From assembly GCF_013362815.1 (NCBI RefSeq), contig NZ_JABFVK010000013.1, positions 1 through 64,000 of the forward strand: 64,000 nucleotides of DNA. Reading direction: 5' to 3'. Under the pieces are notes generated by a model, which was not told the DNA's origin, made no database searches, and saw only the letters and a list, made by a program, of their open reading frames with translations. Position numbers and translations under genes: made by a program. Source of the stretch: Hamadaea sp. Its GTDB lineage: Bacteria > Actinomycetota > Actinomycetes > Mycobacteriales > Micromonosporaceae. Below, one piece after another: positions 25,172 through 35,470 of the stretch. Positions within the stretch are counted from its first letter, which is position 1; each line of letters opens with the position of its first letter.

Positions 25172-25815
25172 TCAAGGTGGTGGTGGCCGACGACCAGACG
25201 ACGATCCGCGAGGCGCTCGCGCTGATGCTCGACCTGTTCGAGGACTTCGAAGTGGTCGGCACGGCGGCCGATGGTGACGAGGCGGTCCGGCTGGTGGTCG
25301 AGCGCGGAGCCGACGTCGTCCTGATGGACCTGCGGATGCCCGGGACCGACGGCGTCGCCGCCACCGCCCGCATCCGACGGGATCACCCCCAGACTCAGGT
25401 CGTGGTGCTGACGACGTACTCCGATGACGCCGATGTCCTCGCCGGGCTGCGCGCCGGTGCTCTCGGGTACCTGACCAAAGACGCCAACCGAAATCAGATC
25501 GCCCAGGCGATCCGGGCCGCCGCCGAAGGCACCTCGGTTCTCGATCCCGAGGTCAGCCGCAAGTTGCTGGCCGCCTTGGACTCACCGGCAGCTCCTCCCG
25601 GCGGCCCGCTGCCGGACGGGTTGAGTGCCCGGGAGGCCGAGGTGCTCACGTTGATCGCGGCGGGACTGGCCAACCGCGAGATCGCCGCACGGCTGTTCGT
25701 CACCGAGGCGACCGTGAAATCCCACATCAACCGGCTCTTCGCCAAGATCGGCGTGACCGACCGCGCGCAGGCGGTGCGGTATGCGTACCGGCACGGGTTG
25801 AAAACGCCCGGCTAG
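25168..25815 (+). CDS. NarL/LuxR family response regulator
   Basis: Regulator of 215 residues, GTG 25168 overlapping the kinase stop. Receiver domain: acidic pocket VVADDQ, phospho-Asp in VLMDLRMPG (about residue 54), conserved Thr in VVLTTYS and Lys in YLTKDA. The C-terminal LuxR helix-turn-helix is NREIAARLFVTEATVKSHIN. Complete and standard. Its targets are not visible here; a 23-bp hairpin ends the operon. Confidence 0.88.
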   Translation: MIKVVVADDQTTIREALALMLDLFEDFEVVGTAADGDEAVRLVVERGADVVLMDLRMPGTDGVAATARIRRDHPQTQVVVLTTYSDDADVLAGLRAGALGYLTKDANRNQIAQAIRAAAEGTSVLDPEVSRKLLAALDSPAAPPGGPLPDGLSAREAEVLTLIAAGLANREIAARLFVTEATVKSHINRLFAKIGVTDRAQAVRYAYRHGLKTPG

Positions 25816-25835
25816 GGCTTTCGCCCCGGCCGGCT

Positions 25836-25898
25836 CGCTCGGTGGTACGCCATCGACGCTTCGGCGGTCCGGAGACGTCGACGGCGTACCACCGAGCG
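25836..25898. terminator. 23-bp hairpin between convergent operons
   Basis: Arms 25836-25858 and 25876-25898 pair with one mismatch around a 17-base loop. It lies between the response regulator and the convergent SMI1 gene and could end transcription from both sides. Confidence 0.6.
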
Positions 25899-25924
25899 CG
25901 GCGGATCAGGCCGCACGAACCCCG

Positions 25925-26632
25925 CTAATCCTCGTAGGGATTCCGGGCGGGCACGTGGCGGAGCCACTCCGGGCGTACGCCGGTCGCTTCGGGGCGCTCA
26001 CCCCATTCGCAGGCAGGCCCGACTTCTTCATTGATCTTGAGTGCCGACGTCGCGGGGTCGGCGGCGAAGCGTTCGAGGTCGTCGGCGTACCGGTGAAGGA
26101 GGTCTGTCCACGATGGAGCCAGAACGTCCCAGGTGCCGCACTCGGGATCGACCCGGACGACTTGGCCGGGCGTACCACCGGCGGGGGGATCCAGGTCGAG
26201 CAGCCACCACACGTCGCCGTTCATCGTGCCGACGACCACGCGGTTCTCGGCGCTCAGCGTCGGGCGTACGGGTCCACTGGCGCGCAGCTCGCCCTTGTCG
26301 ATCAAGTACGCCAACACCCCGGGATCGGTCCAGAGTGGATCGTCGTCGGAGTTGTCCCGCCACATCCCGGTGGCCTCGACGATCTCCTCCGTCGAGTAGA
26401 GGTTGTCCAGCGGCACCGCGCTCGGTTGATACCCGGTCCCGTCGTGCACTCGGAGGCTGGCCCGGAAGTCAGCCGGCAGCGCCAGGCCCAACTCCGCCGC
26501 CACGGCGTCGATCGCCGCGTCGGTGGCGGGCGGGCGCAGCATCGGGACCGCCGCCGGCAGTACGCGGAACAGCGCGTACTCGACGCGTGTCCACGCCTCG
26601 GCGGCGGCCCGATCCAGGTCGGTGTCGATCAC
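25925..26632 (-). CDS. SMI1/KNR4 family protein
   Basis: Protein of 235 residues of the SMI1/KNR4 (SUKH) fold: LGLALPADFRASLRVHDG near residue 50-67, PLDNLYSTEEIVEAT, and the WDVLAPSWTDLLHRYADDL end. SUKH proteins often act as immunity proteins for toxins, but many have other binding roles. GTG 26632 overlaps the stop of the ABC permease (GTGA), so it is the last gene of that operon. No toxin gene is nearby. Confidence 0.75.
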   Translation of the reverse strand: MIDTDLDRAAAEAWTRVEYALFRVLPAAVPMLRPPATDAAIDAVAAELGLALPADFRASLRVHDGTGYQPSAVPLDNLYSTEEIVEATGMWRDNSDDDPLWTDPGVLAYLIDKGELRASGPVRPTLSAENRVVVGTMNGDVWWLLDLDPPAGGTPGQVVRVDPECGTWDVLAPSWTDLLHRYADDLERFAADPATSALKINEEVGPACEWGERPEATGVRPEWLRHVPARNPYED

Positions 26633-29018
26633 GCCAGGAGTCTACGAGCCCGGTCGCCGAACATCAGTGCGGCGCCGGTCGACAGCACGGCCAAGGCGAG
26701 GCACAGCCCGACGGTCACGCCGAGCGTCGTCCACGGGACCACCATCGGCACCGTCGCGCCGAGCTGGGCCGACAGCCCGCGGGCCAGCGCTGCCAACGCG
26801 GCTACTGCGACGCCGAGCCCGAGTCCGCCGCCGACGACCACGACCGTTGCCGTCTCCGCACTCAGCATGCCCAGCACCTGCGTGCGGGTGGCCCCCGACA
26901 ACCGCAGCAGCCGCAGATCACCTGCCCGGGCGGCGCTCGCCATCATCGTGGTGTTGACCACGGCGAGCAGCCCGAAGCCGGCAGACACGGCGATCAGGAT
27001 CACGGTGAACACCCAGACGAGCCGGTCGTCTTCGTCGGCGGTGCTCTGGGCGTACGCCGCACCGCTGAGTTCGCGCGCGCCGAGCCCGGTCAGCCCGCTC
27101 GCCCCGCTCGCGGTGCGGTAGACCGACGCCGTCAACGCAGACGAGTCGAGTTTGCGTACGGTGTCCCGGTCGAGCAGGACGCTCGCCGGGGTCGGCCCCT
27201 TCGTCACCACCGCCGCGACGAGCAAGGTGTACGCGCGTCCGTCCACTGCGGTCACCGGATGCGTACTGCCGAGTTGCCAGCCCGCCTGATCGGCGTACCA
27301 GTTGGTGACGGCGATGGGGATGCGCGGACCGGGACGGTGGATCGCGGTCAGGTCGCCGGAGCCGATCGTGAACAGCGAGTCCTCGGCGGCGCTGATTCCG
27401 GCCGCCGCCAAGGGTTCCGAGCCGGAATACACAGTGGTGGGCAATGTGGACAGTCCGGTGGCGGCAGTTACCGCGGCATCCGACAGACCCGGCACGCCGT
27501 CGGGCACGACGACCGCAGCGGCCCCGGCGGCGGCGACCCGACCGATGCCGTAGGACGCGGTCGACGTCTGGACCAGGCCGCCGACGAGGACCGCGAAGGC
27601 CACGCTGAGCAGGATCGGAGCGGCGGTCGAGGCGGTCCGGCGGGCGGCGGTCCGGGTGTGCTGCCGGACCAGGAGAACCGTCGCACCCCGATCGCGCGCG
27701 AACGGCGCGGTCAGCAGCCGCACGGCGAACGGCAGGATCGCCGGTGCCAGCAGGCTTCCCGCCGTCGTCAGGGCCATCGCCGCATACAGCGCGTACGTGC
27801 CGAGGTCCGCCCCCGAAGCGCTGGTCGCGGCCACGCCGAACAGCCCGGCCACGGCCACCGCGAGCAGCCCGGTCACCCAGCGCATCCGGCTCATCGGCCG
27901 ATCGTCCAATGCGGACTCACGCAACGCGTCGAGCGGGCTCACCCGGGCCGCGCGCCAGGCCGCGGCGATCGCTCCGGCAAGGCTCACGAGCATTCCGGCG
28001 GCAATCGCGGCGATCGGCACCCACAACTGGTACGCGATGACGAAAGTCCTCGGTTCGAACCCGGTACGCACGAGCCACCGCCCGACGAGGGCGGCCGTCG
28101 CCAGCCCGAGCGGCGCTCCGGCCAGTCCACCGGCGAGGCCGACGAGCAGCACTTCACCGTGGATCATGCGCCGGATCTGCCGGGGCGCGGCCCCCAGCAG
28201 CCGTAGCAGCGCGAGTTCCCGATGCCGTCGGCGGGTGGCGAAGGCGAACGCCGAGGCGACGATGAACACCGAGACGAACGCGCCCAACGCCGAGACCGCC
28301 AGCAGCACCTGCATCCCGATCCAGCGCGTACGCGCGTCCGCCACCGGTTCCAGCGCAGCGCGCTGCGAACCGGTCAGCACCTCGCCGTCGGATCCGACGA
28401 CGTCGGCGATCTTCGCCGGGTCCACCGATCTCGTGCCGAGCACACCGATGACGCGTACGCCGCCCGCCCGCTCCCGGGCCAGCGCGTCGCCCACCCAGAG
28501 ACCCGGCCCGTCGGCGGTGCCCGACACCGTGAACGTCTCCGGCCCACGCGCGGTCAGCAGCGTGACGGCCGAGCCGGGAGCGATCCCGAGCCCGCTGTCC
28601 ACCACGACTTCATCGGCCTTCTCCGGAATGCGCCCTGCGGTGACGGAGTACCCGCCGAGCGCGGCAGCCGACCAGCCGGACGCGTCCGCTACCTCACCGA
28701 CGGGTTTGCCGTAGCGGATGAGCTGGGCGTAGAAGCGATGCTCGGGCACGACCCGGTCGACGCCCGTGATTCCGGTCAACTGGAGCGCCAGCGCATCGGC
28801 CTGATCGGCGGACCACGGGCGCGGCTCGGTGAACGCCTCCGGGTCGGTGGGCGGGATCGGGCGGACCAGGGCGGGGGCAGCGGCGTACCGGTCGGGCAGC
28901 ACCGGCCCGGCCGAGGTGAGCAACAGACCGCAGATCGTCAGCAGCGCGACCGCGATGGCGAGCGTGACGGTGGTGCCGAGCAGGCTGCGCCACCGCTGCC
29001 GCAGGGAGGCCAACGCGA

Positions 29019-29022
<4 letters not shown>
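26629..29022 (-). CDS. FtsX-type ABC transporter permease
   Basis: Membrane protein of 797 residues with the duplicated FtsX (MacB-like) layout: an N-terminal helix, a large extracellular domain, three helices, a second large domain and three final helices. ATG 29022 overlaps the ATPase stop (ATGA), which sets the start despite a much longer open frame. Such transporters export peptides or lipids, or resist envelope-active antibiotics by mechanotransmission. The divergent NarL-type kinase/regulator pair is a plausible controller. Confidence 0.85.
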
Positions 29023-29756
<734 letters not shown>

Positions 29757-29866
29757 GGGGACAACTCCACCCGGCCGAGCGCCTCGGCACATTGGCGTGG
29801 GAGCGAGGATCGGAACTACACCTAGCACTACTGTGTGCCGCGTTTACGCAGGCTAGGGTCATTCCC

Positions 29867-31090
29867 GTGACTGCTCGCACCGCTCTGGCCGCCGCCGCGT
29901 CGCGACCATGGCGGCTCCTGCGGTCGGCCTGGCCCTGGCGGTCGCTGGCGTACCTGGTGACCGGGCTGATCCCGGCTGCGCTGCCGCTGGCGTTGCTCGG
30001 CGGCATCGAACTGCTCCGTCCGGAGCTGACGCCGCTGGTCGGGCTCCTGCTGGCCGCCCTGCTGATCGTGGTGGCCGCCGGTCCGGTGCTCGCCACGTTC
30101 GAGCGACGGCGGTTGCGACTGGTCGACGCCCGGCCGCTGCCCGCCCGGCCGCCCGTCCGGCTCGGCGAGCCCGGTCTGTGGCGGGAGATCGCGTGGGCGG
30201 TCCTCACCGCCTGCGTCGCCTGGTTCCTCGATCTCGCGGTGATCGCGTTGTCGCTGTTCCTGCCGCTGTTGCTGCTCTCGGCGCCGCTGCAGCCGGCCGA
30301 CCCCGGCGCGGAGGTGCCGACCGCGTGGTGGGTACGCCTCGCACTCTTCACGATCGGGCTGGTGCTGCTGCCCTTCACGGCGTACCCGATCACCGCGTGG
30401 GCGGGTGCGCGGGCGGCGATCGCCCGGGCGGTGCTGGCCCCGGCCGATGCCGAGCTGGCCGACGAGCTCGTCGAGGTCCGGCGTTCCCGGGAGCGCCTGG
30501 TGGACGGGTTCGACTCCGAACGCCGCCGGATCGAGCGCGACCTGCACGACGGCGCGCAGCAGCGGCTCGTGGCGCTGAGCATGACGCTCGGGCTGACGCG
30601 ATTGCAGCTCGCCGACGACCACCCGGCCGTGGCGTTGCTCGAGCAAGCCCGGGAGCAGACCGCGCTGGCCCAGGCGGAGCTGCGCGAACTCATCCGGGGC
30701 GTGCATCCGCAGATCCTCAGCGACCGCGGGCTCGCCGCCGCCCTCCGGGACGTCGCCGGGCGCTCGCCGATCCCGGTCGACCTGCGGTTGCGGCTCGACG
30801 GGCGGCTCCCCGCGCCGGTCGAGATCACGGCGTACTTCGCCGTCTCCGAGGCGCTGGCGAATCTGGCCCGGCACAGCGGAGCCGCGACCGGATCGGTGTC
30901 TGCCTCGGTGCAGGGGGACACGCTGGTCGTCGAGGTGTCCGATGACGGGACCGGGGGAGCCGATCCGGCTCGGGGCACCGGCCTGACCGGCCTGGCCGAC
31001 CGGGCCGCCACCGTCGGCGGGCGGCTGCTGCTGGCCAGCCCGCCCGGCGGCCCGACGCTGCTGCGGGTGGAGCTGCCGTGCGCGCGCTGA
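29867..31090 (+). CDS. NarL-type sensor histidine kinase
   Basis: Kinase of 407 residues with four to six membrane segments in the first 190, then the HisKA_3 motif IERDLHDGAQQRLVALSMTL (about 220-239), QAELRELIRGVHPQIL, an N-box SEALANLARHSGA and G-box GTGLTGLADRAATVGG. GTG 29867 is 7 bases after TAGGGT, so probably leaderless. It is divergent from the FtsX-type ABC operon across 110 bases, the usual arrangement for kinases that sense envelope antibiotics. Confidence 0.87.
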   Translation: MTARTALAAAASRPWRLLRSAWPWRSLAYLVTGLIPAALPLALLGGIELLRPELTPLVGLLLAALLIVVAAGPVLATFERRRLRLVDARPLPARPPVRLGEPGLWREIAWAVLTACVAWFLDLAVIALSLFLPLLLLSAPLQPADPGAEVPTAWWVRLALFTIGLVLLPFTAYPITAWAGARAAIARAVLAPADAELADELVEVRRSRERLVDGFDSERRRIERDLHDGAQQRLVALSMTLGLTRLQLADDHPAVALLEQAREQTALAQAELRELIRGVHPQILSDRGLAAALRDVAGRSPIPVDLRLRLDGRLPAPVEITAYFAVSEALANLARHSGAATGSVSASVQGDTLVVEVSDDGTGGADPARGTGLTGLADRAATVGGRLLLASPPGGPTLLRVELPCAR

Positions 31091-31728
31091 GGATCGTGCT
31101 CGCCGAGGACTCGGTGTTGTTGCGCGAGGGGCTGACCAGCCTGTTACGCCACTTCGGCCACGACGTCGTGGCGGCGGTCGGCGACGCCGACGCGTTACGC
31201 CGGGAGACACCGGCCGCCGAGCCGGACATCGTCGTCACCGATGTACGCATGCCGCCCGCGTACGGGGACGAGGGCCTGCGGGCGGCTTTGGCGCTGCGGG
31301 TGGACCGTCCACAGTTGCCGATCCTCGTCCTCAGCCAATACGTCGAGCAGACGTACGCCACCGAGCTGATCGACGCGGGCCGGTCCGCGGGCACGGGTTA
31401 CCTGCTCAAGGACCGGATCGGTGAGGTGGCCGAGTTCGTCGACGCGCTGGTGCGGGTGGCCGACGGGCATACCGTGATCGATCCGGAGGTCGTCCGTCAG
31501 CTGCTGGACCGCCGCCGTGATCCCGTGAGCCGGTTGACTCCCCGCGAACGGGAGGTGCTGGGACTGGTCGCCGAGGGCCGGTCCAACGCCGCCATCGCCC
31601 GGCGGCTCGTGGTGACCGAAGCCGCCGTCGCCAAACACATCGCGGGGATTCTGACCAAACTCGACCTGCCGCCGGATGCCGACGACCATCGGCGGGTGCT
31701 CGCGGTGCTGGCGTACCTGCGGGCCTGA
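31078..31728 (+). CDS. NarL/LuxR family response regulator
   Basis: Regulator of 216 residues overlapping the kinase by 13 bases. Receiver: ED pair in VLAEDS, phospho-Asp in VTDVRMPP (about residue 53), Ser in LVLSQY and Lys in YLLKDR. LuxR helix-turn-helix: NAAIARRLVVTEAAVAKHIA. The VRMPPAYGDEG loop is typical of the DesR-like group common next to ABC exporters in actinomycetes. Likely controls the divergent ABC operon. Confidence 0.87.
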   Translation: MRALRIVLAEDSVLLREGLTSLLRHFGHDVVAAVGDADALRRETPAAEPDIVVTDVRMPPAYGDEGLRAALALRVDRPQLPILVLSQYVEQTYATELIDAGRSAGTGYLLKDRIGEVAEFVDALVRVADGHTVIDPEVVRQLLDRRRDPVSRLTPREREVLGLVAEGRSNAAIARRLVVTEAAVAKHIAGILTKLDLPPDADDHRRVLAVLAYLRA

Positions 31729-31737
31729 CGCGAACTC

Positions 31738-31784
31738 TTGACATGTGGACGTAGGTCTATCATTCTCTGCGAGAGAGCGCTCTC
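31738..31784 (+). promoter_or_regulatory. Promoter and LacI-type operator of the GH3 gene
   Basis: TTGACA (31738-31743), 17 bases, CATTCT (31761-31766). The 12-bp palindrome GAGAGCGCTCTC (31773-31784) sits on the expected start point and matches the core of the CebR box known from Streptomyces cello-oligosaccharide genes. A LacI-type repressor responding to beta-glucosides is therefore likely, encoded outside this window. Confidence 0.6.
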
Positions 31785-31883
31785 CAGCAAGATCCGCCGG
31801 TTTCCCACCGGCCGTCCCCGCACGCCCCGGTGGACGGCAGCGACGCCGCCGCCGGGCGTACCCGCACCCCCTGGAGATGCCCC

Positions 31884-34800
31884 ATGAGCCTCCGCCCAGG
31901 CCTGCTCCGCCCACCCCGCATACGTCCACGCTGGACGATCCTGGCCGCGTCCGCCGTCCTCGTCGTGGCCACCTCGCTCGTCGGCGCGGCCCAGCCCGGC
32001 CACGCCGCCTCCGTCCTGCTGTCCCAGGGCAAGCCCGCGACCGCCGCCACCGCCGAGAACGCCGGAACTCCGGCGAGCGCCGCCGTCGACGGCGACACCG
32101 GCACCCGCTGGTCGAGCGCATTCAGTGATCCACAGTGGATTCAGGTCGACCTCGGCGCGACCGCGACGATCGATCAGGTGATCCTGCGCTGGGAGACGGC
32201 GTACGCGACCGCGTTCCAGATTCAGGTGTCGGCCGACGCCGCGACCTGGACGTCCATCTACTCCACGACCAGCGGCACCGGCGGGACCCAGACCCTCACA
32301 GTCGCCGGGACCGGTCGCTATGTCCGCATGTACGGCACGGTCCGGGCGACCGGCTACGGCTACTCCCTGTGGGAGTTCCAGGTCTACGGGTCCGCCGGTT
32401 CCGGCAGTTGCGGCACGACCAACGTGGCGCTGAACAAGACCGCGACCGCGTCCTCCGCGGAGAACGCCGGCACCCCGGCGTCGGCCGCCGTCGACGGCAA
32501 CACCGGTACGCGCTGGTCCAGTGCGGCGAGCGATCCACAATGGCTCCGCATCGACCTCGGCTCGTCGCAGACCATCTGCAAAGTCGGGCTGAGCTGGGAA
32601 GCGGCGTACGCGACGGCGTTCCAGGTGCAAGTGTCGGCCGACGGTGCGACCTGGACGTCGATCTACTCGACGGCTACCGGAACCGGTGGTTCGCAGAGCC
32701 TCACCGTCACCGGAACCGGCCGCTACCTCCGCATGTACGGCACGGCGCGGGCGACCGGCTGGGGCTATTCGCTGTGGGAGTTCACGGTGAACACCACCGG
32801 CGGCGGTGACGGGGGCGGCGGGGGAGTCACCGGCCCGATCATCTCGCAGTACGCCCCGGTCAAGGCGTCCTCGTACGAGGGGGGCAACGCGCCCGCCGCC
32901 GCGCTCGACGGGCGTACGACGACGCGGTGGAGCAGCGCGTTCGGCAGTGATCCCCAATGGATCCAGGTCGATCTCGGGGGCACCGCGTCGATCACCGGCG
33001 TCGTGCTCAACTGGGAGTCGGCGTACGCGTCGGCGTACCGGGTCGAGGTGTCCGGCGATGCCATGACGTGGACGTCGATCTACTCCACGACTAGCGGGCA
33101 CGGCGGGATCGAGAACCTCGGGATCACCGGCAGCGGCCGCTACCTGCGGCTGTACGGCACAGCTCGGGCGACCGGCTACGGCTATTCGCTCTGGGAGCTG
33201 GAAGTACACGGCACAGTGGACACGAGTGCCAGCACTCCGCCGATGCTGTCCGGGCCGACCAAGCCGCCCGCCACCACCGGTCAGTTCGCCCTGTCCGTCC
33301 CGGCCGACGCCGCGATGATCACCAGTACGCGTCGCCCGACGTTCGGCTGGGCGGCGGTCTCCGGCGCGGTGCGCTACCAGGTCTGGATCAACCTCAGCCG
33401 AACCGACTACGACTTCGCCGCCAGTGGGAGCCTCCTCGACCTCTACACCAAGGTCGCCGAGCCCACCGGCACCAGCTACACCCCGAACTGGGACATCCCC
33501 GACCGGTGGACCTACAAGTGGTACGTCACCTCGGTGTCCGGCAGCGGCGCGACCACCACGTCGGCCATCCGGACGTTCAGCGTCTACGTGCCGGTGCTCG
33601 CCTCCGGCGACGGCGTGAACCTCGTCAACGGCAGCCGGGACCTCAACAAGAACGGTTCCATCGAGCCGTACGAGGACTGGCGGTTGCCCGTCGCGACCCG
33701 GGTGGCCGATCTCCTGTCGCGGATGACGCTCGCGGAGAAGGCGTACCAGATGTTCTACAACGCCCAGACCTACCCGCAGTCGGGCTGGCACTTCGGCCCG
33801 GCGCAGGCCGCGGACCTGGACACCTATCTGCGGGCCTCGGCCACCACGCGCCTGGGCATTCCGTTCGTCAGCGCCGGGGACACGATCCACGGCTACCAGA
33901 CGACGTATCCCACGCAGAGCGCGCTGGCCGCGAACCGCGACTACCTGCTGGATTACAAGCTCGGCGACGTGCAGCGCCGCGAGCAGCTCGAAGTCGGCAC
34001 GCGCGGCGTCCTCGGCCCGCTGGCCGAGGTAGGTACGAAGGTCATCTATCCCCGCATTCAGGAGGGCAACGGGGAGAACGCGGAGGTGGCCGCGGCTCAG
34101 GTCCGCGCGCTGGTCGCCGGTCTCCAAGGCGGGCCCGAGCTCAACCCGAAGTCGGTCCTGGCCACGGTCAAGCACTGGCCCGGCGAGGGCGCGGGCGGTG
34201 AAGCGGGCATCACCTACGACGCCGTCACGATCAAGTACCACATGATTCCGTTCCGGGCCGCGATCGAGGCCGGCGCGGTCAACATCATGCCCGGGTACGC
34301 CGGAAGCTCGTTCCTGGATCCGGGCGGTCCCGGAGCCGGCAACAGCGCGCCGATCCTGAACTACTTGCGGACGAACCTCGGTTACACCGGCCTCATCACG
34401 ACCGACTGGCTGCCCGCCGGGGACCCGTGGATCTCCGCCGCCAACGCCGGATCGGACGTGATGGGCGGAGCTGACCCGGGCGCGGCCGGCTTCTCGATGA
34501 CCACGTTCACGTCGAGCGTCGCGGCGAGCCGGATCGACGACGCCGTACGCCGCATCCTGACCCTGAAGTTCAAACTGGGGGTGTTCGAGAACCCGTACGG
34601 CGACCCCGTCAACGGGCCCTATCGGATGCATCAGCCCGCGTACGCGCAGCTCGCCAACCAGGCCGCGCGGGAGTCGATGACCCTCCTGAAGAACACGGGA
34701 GCCGTCCTGCCGGTACGCCTCAACGCCGGAGACAACCTCGTCGTCGCCGGCGCTCGGGCGGCCGACGGGCTGGCCTGCTGCGTCTGGACGAGCTACTTCC

Positions 34801-35393
34801 ATCAGGAGTACGGCTCGATGACGTTCTTCGACGCGATCAAGGCGAGGGGAGCGGCGGCTGGGATCAACGTCTACCAAGACTCCGCGCCGACGAAGCCGAA
34901 GCTGGCGATCGTGGCGGTCGGCGAACCTTCCTACACCCACGCCACCGCGTGGGCGAAGGAGCAGCCGTACCTCCCGGCGGATCAGGTGGCGCTGATCCAG
35001 AACTTCAAGAACCAGGGCATCCCGGTCGTCGTCCTGCTCGTCCTGCCCCGGCCCTATGTGATCAGCGACTGGAACGGCCTCGCCGACGCCATCGTGGTCA
35101 CCTATCGGGGTGGCGAGGAGATGGGACCGGCCGCGGCGAGCCTGCTCTTCGGTGACTACACCCCGCGTGGGCGGCTGCCCTGGCAGCTTCCGCGTACGCT
35201 CGACCAGGTGCTCAAGCCGGGCGGCACGGATGTGCTCGCCGATGCGAACGAGCATTGGGACGTGCCCTATGACCTCGGTGCCACCGATGCCGAGGTGACG
35301 TCCATCCGCACGTATATCAACAATGGACAGACGGTGCCGACGACCTTCGGCAACCCGCTCTATCCCTACGGAGCCGGCCTGCAAGGCTGGTGA
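31884..35393 (+). CDS. Secreted GH3 beta-glycosidase with three F5/8 type C domains
   Basis: Secreted enzyme of 1169 residues, ATG 31884 with GGAG 7 bases upstream. Parts: signal peptide with a long basic start (1-45), three discoidin-like F5/8 type C domains (about 45-178, 190-312, 328-452) that bind sugars, a fibronectin-like domain (about 470-570) and a GH3 catalytic region (about 590-1169). The GH3 nucleophile is the Asp of GLITTDW (near 840); the C-terminal domain has FGDYTPRGRLPWQLP. GH3 enzymes release beta-linked glucose, xylose or GlcNAc. The CebR-like operator favours beta-glucosides, but specificity is not fixed by sequence. Confidence 0.85.
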   Translation: MSLRPGLLRPPRIRPRWTILAASAVLVVATSLVGAAQPGHAASVLLSQGKPATAATAENAGTPASAAVDGDTGTRWSSAFSDPQWIQVDLGATATIDQVILRWETAYATAFQIQVSADAATWTSIYSTTSGTGGTQTLTVAGTGRYVRMYGTVRATGYGYSLWEFQVYGSAGSGSCGTTNVALNKTATASSAENAGTPASAAVDGNTGTRWSSAASDPQWLRIDLGSSQTICKVGLSWEAAYATAFQVQVSADGATWTSIYSTATGTGGSQSLTVTGTGRYLRMYGTARATGWGYSLWEFTVNTTGGGDGGGGGVTGPIISQYAPVKASSYEGGNAPAAALDGRTTTRWSSAFGSDPQWIQVDLGGTASITGVVLNWESAYASAYRVEVSGDAMTWTSIYSTTSGHGGIENLGITGSGRYLRLYGTARATGYGYSLWELEVHGTVDTSASTPPMLSGPTKPPATTGQFALSVPADAAMITSTRRPTFGWAAVSGAVRYQVWINLSRTDYDFAASGSLLDLYTKVAEPTGTSYTPNWDIPDRWTYKWYVTSVSGSGATTTSAIRTFSVYVPVLASGDGVNLVNGSRDLNKNGSIEPYEDWRLPVATRVADLLSRMTLAEKAYQMFYNAQTYPQSGWHFGPAQAADLDTYLRASATTRLGIPFVSAGDTIHGYQTTYPTQSALAANRDYLLDYKLGDVQRREQLEVGTRGVLGPLAEVGTKVIYPRIQEGNGENAEVAAAQVRALVAGLQGGPELNPKSVLATVKHWPGEGAGGEAGITYDAVTIKYHMIPFRAAIEAGAVNIMPGYAGSSFLDPGGPGAGNSAPILNYLRTNLGYTGLITTDWLPAGDPWISAANAGSDVMGGADPGAAGFSMTTFTSSVAASRIDDAVRRILTLKFKLGVFENPYGDPVNGPYRMHQPAYAQLANQAARESMTLLKNTGAVLPVRLNAGDNLVVAGARAADGLACCVWTSYFHQEYGSMTFFDAIKARGAAAGINVYQDSAPTKPKLAIVAVGEPSYTHATAWAKEQPYLPADQVALIQNFKNQGIPVVVLLVLPRPYVISDWNGLADAIVVTYRGGEEMGPAAASLLFGDYTPRGRLPWQLPRTLDQVLKPGGTDVLADANEHWDVPYDLGATDAEVTSIRTYINNGQTVPTTFGNPLYPYGAGLQGW

Positions 35394-35400
35394 CTTGCTG

Positions 35401-35470
35401 CCATGATCAGCGGAGGAAATGTGGGGTTATAACCCCACGAAATCTCCGCTGATCATGGCCGCCCATGATC
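35401..35470. repeat. Palindrome family B, copy 2 (inverted relative to copy 1)
   Basis: Core 35405-35454 with 16-bp right extension to 35470, eight bases after the GH3 stop and reaching to the stop of the convergent YcaQ-like gene. It matches the reverse complement of 21963-22028 closely, extension included. Confidence 0.8.

Noticed and set aside
28030-28060. tRNA T-arm-like GGTTCGAACCC
   Set aside because: It lies inside the FtsX permease coding region and no cloverleaf can be built around it.
31497-35384. Very long open frame antisense to the GH3 gene (about 1295 codons)
   Set aside because: It is a by-product of GC-rich codon bias: composition is Val/Arg/Gly-rich, no domain is recognisable, and the plus-strand frame has a signal peptide and known domains.
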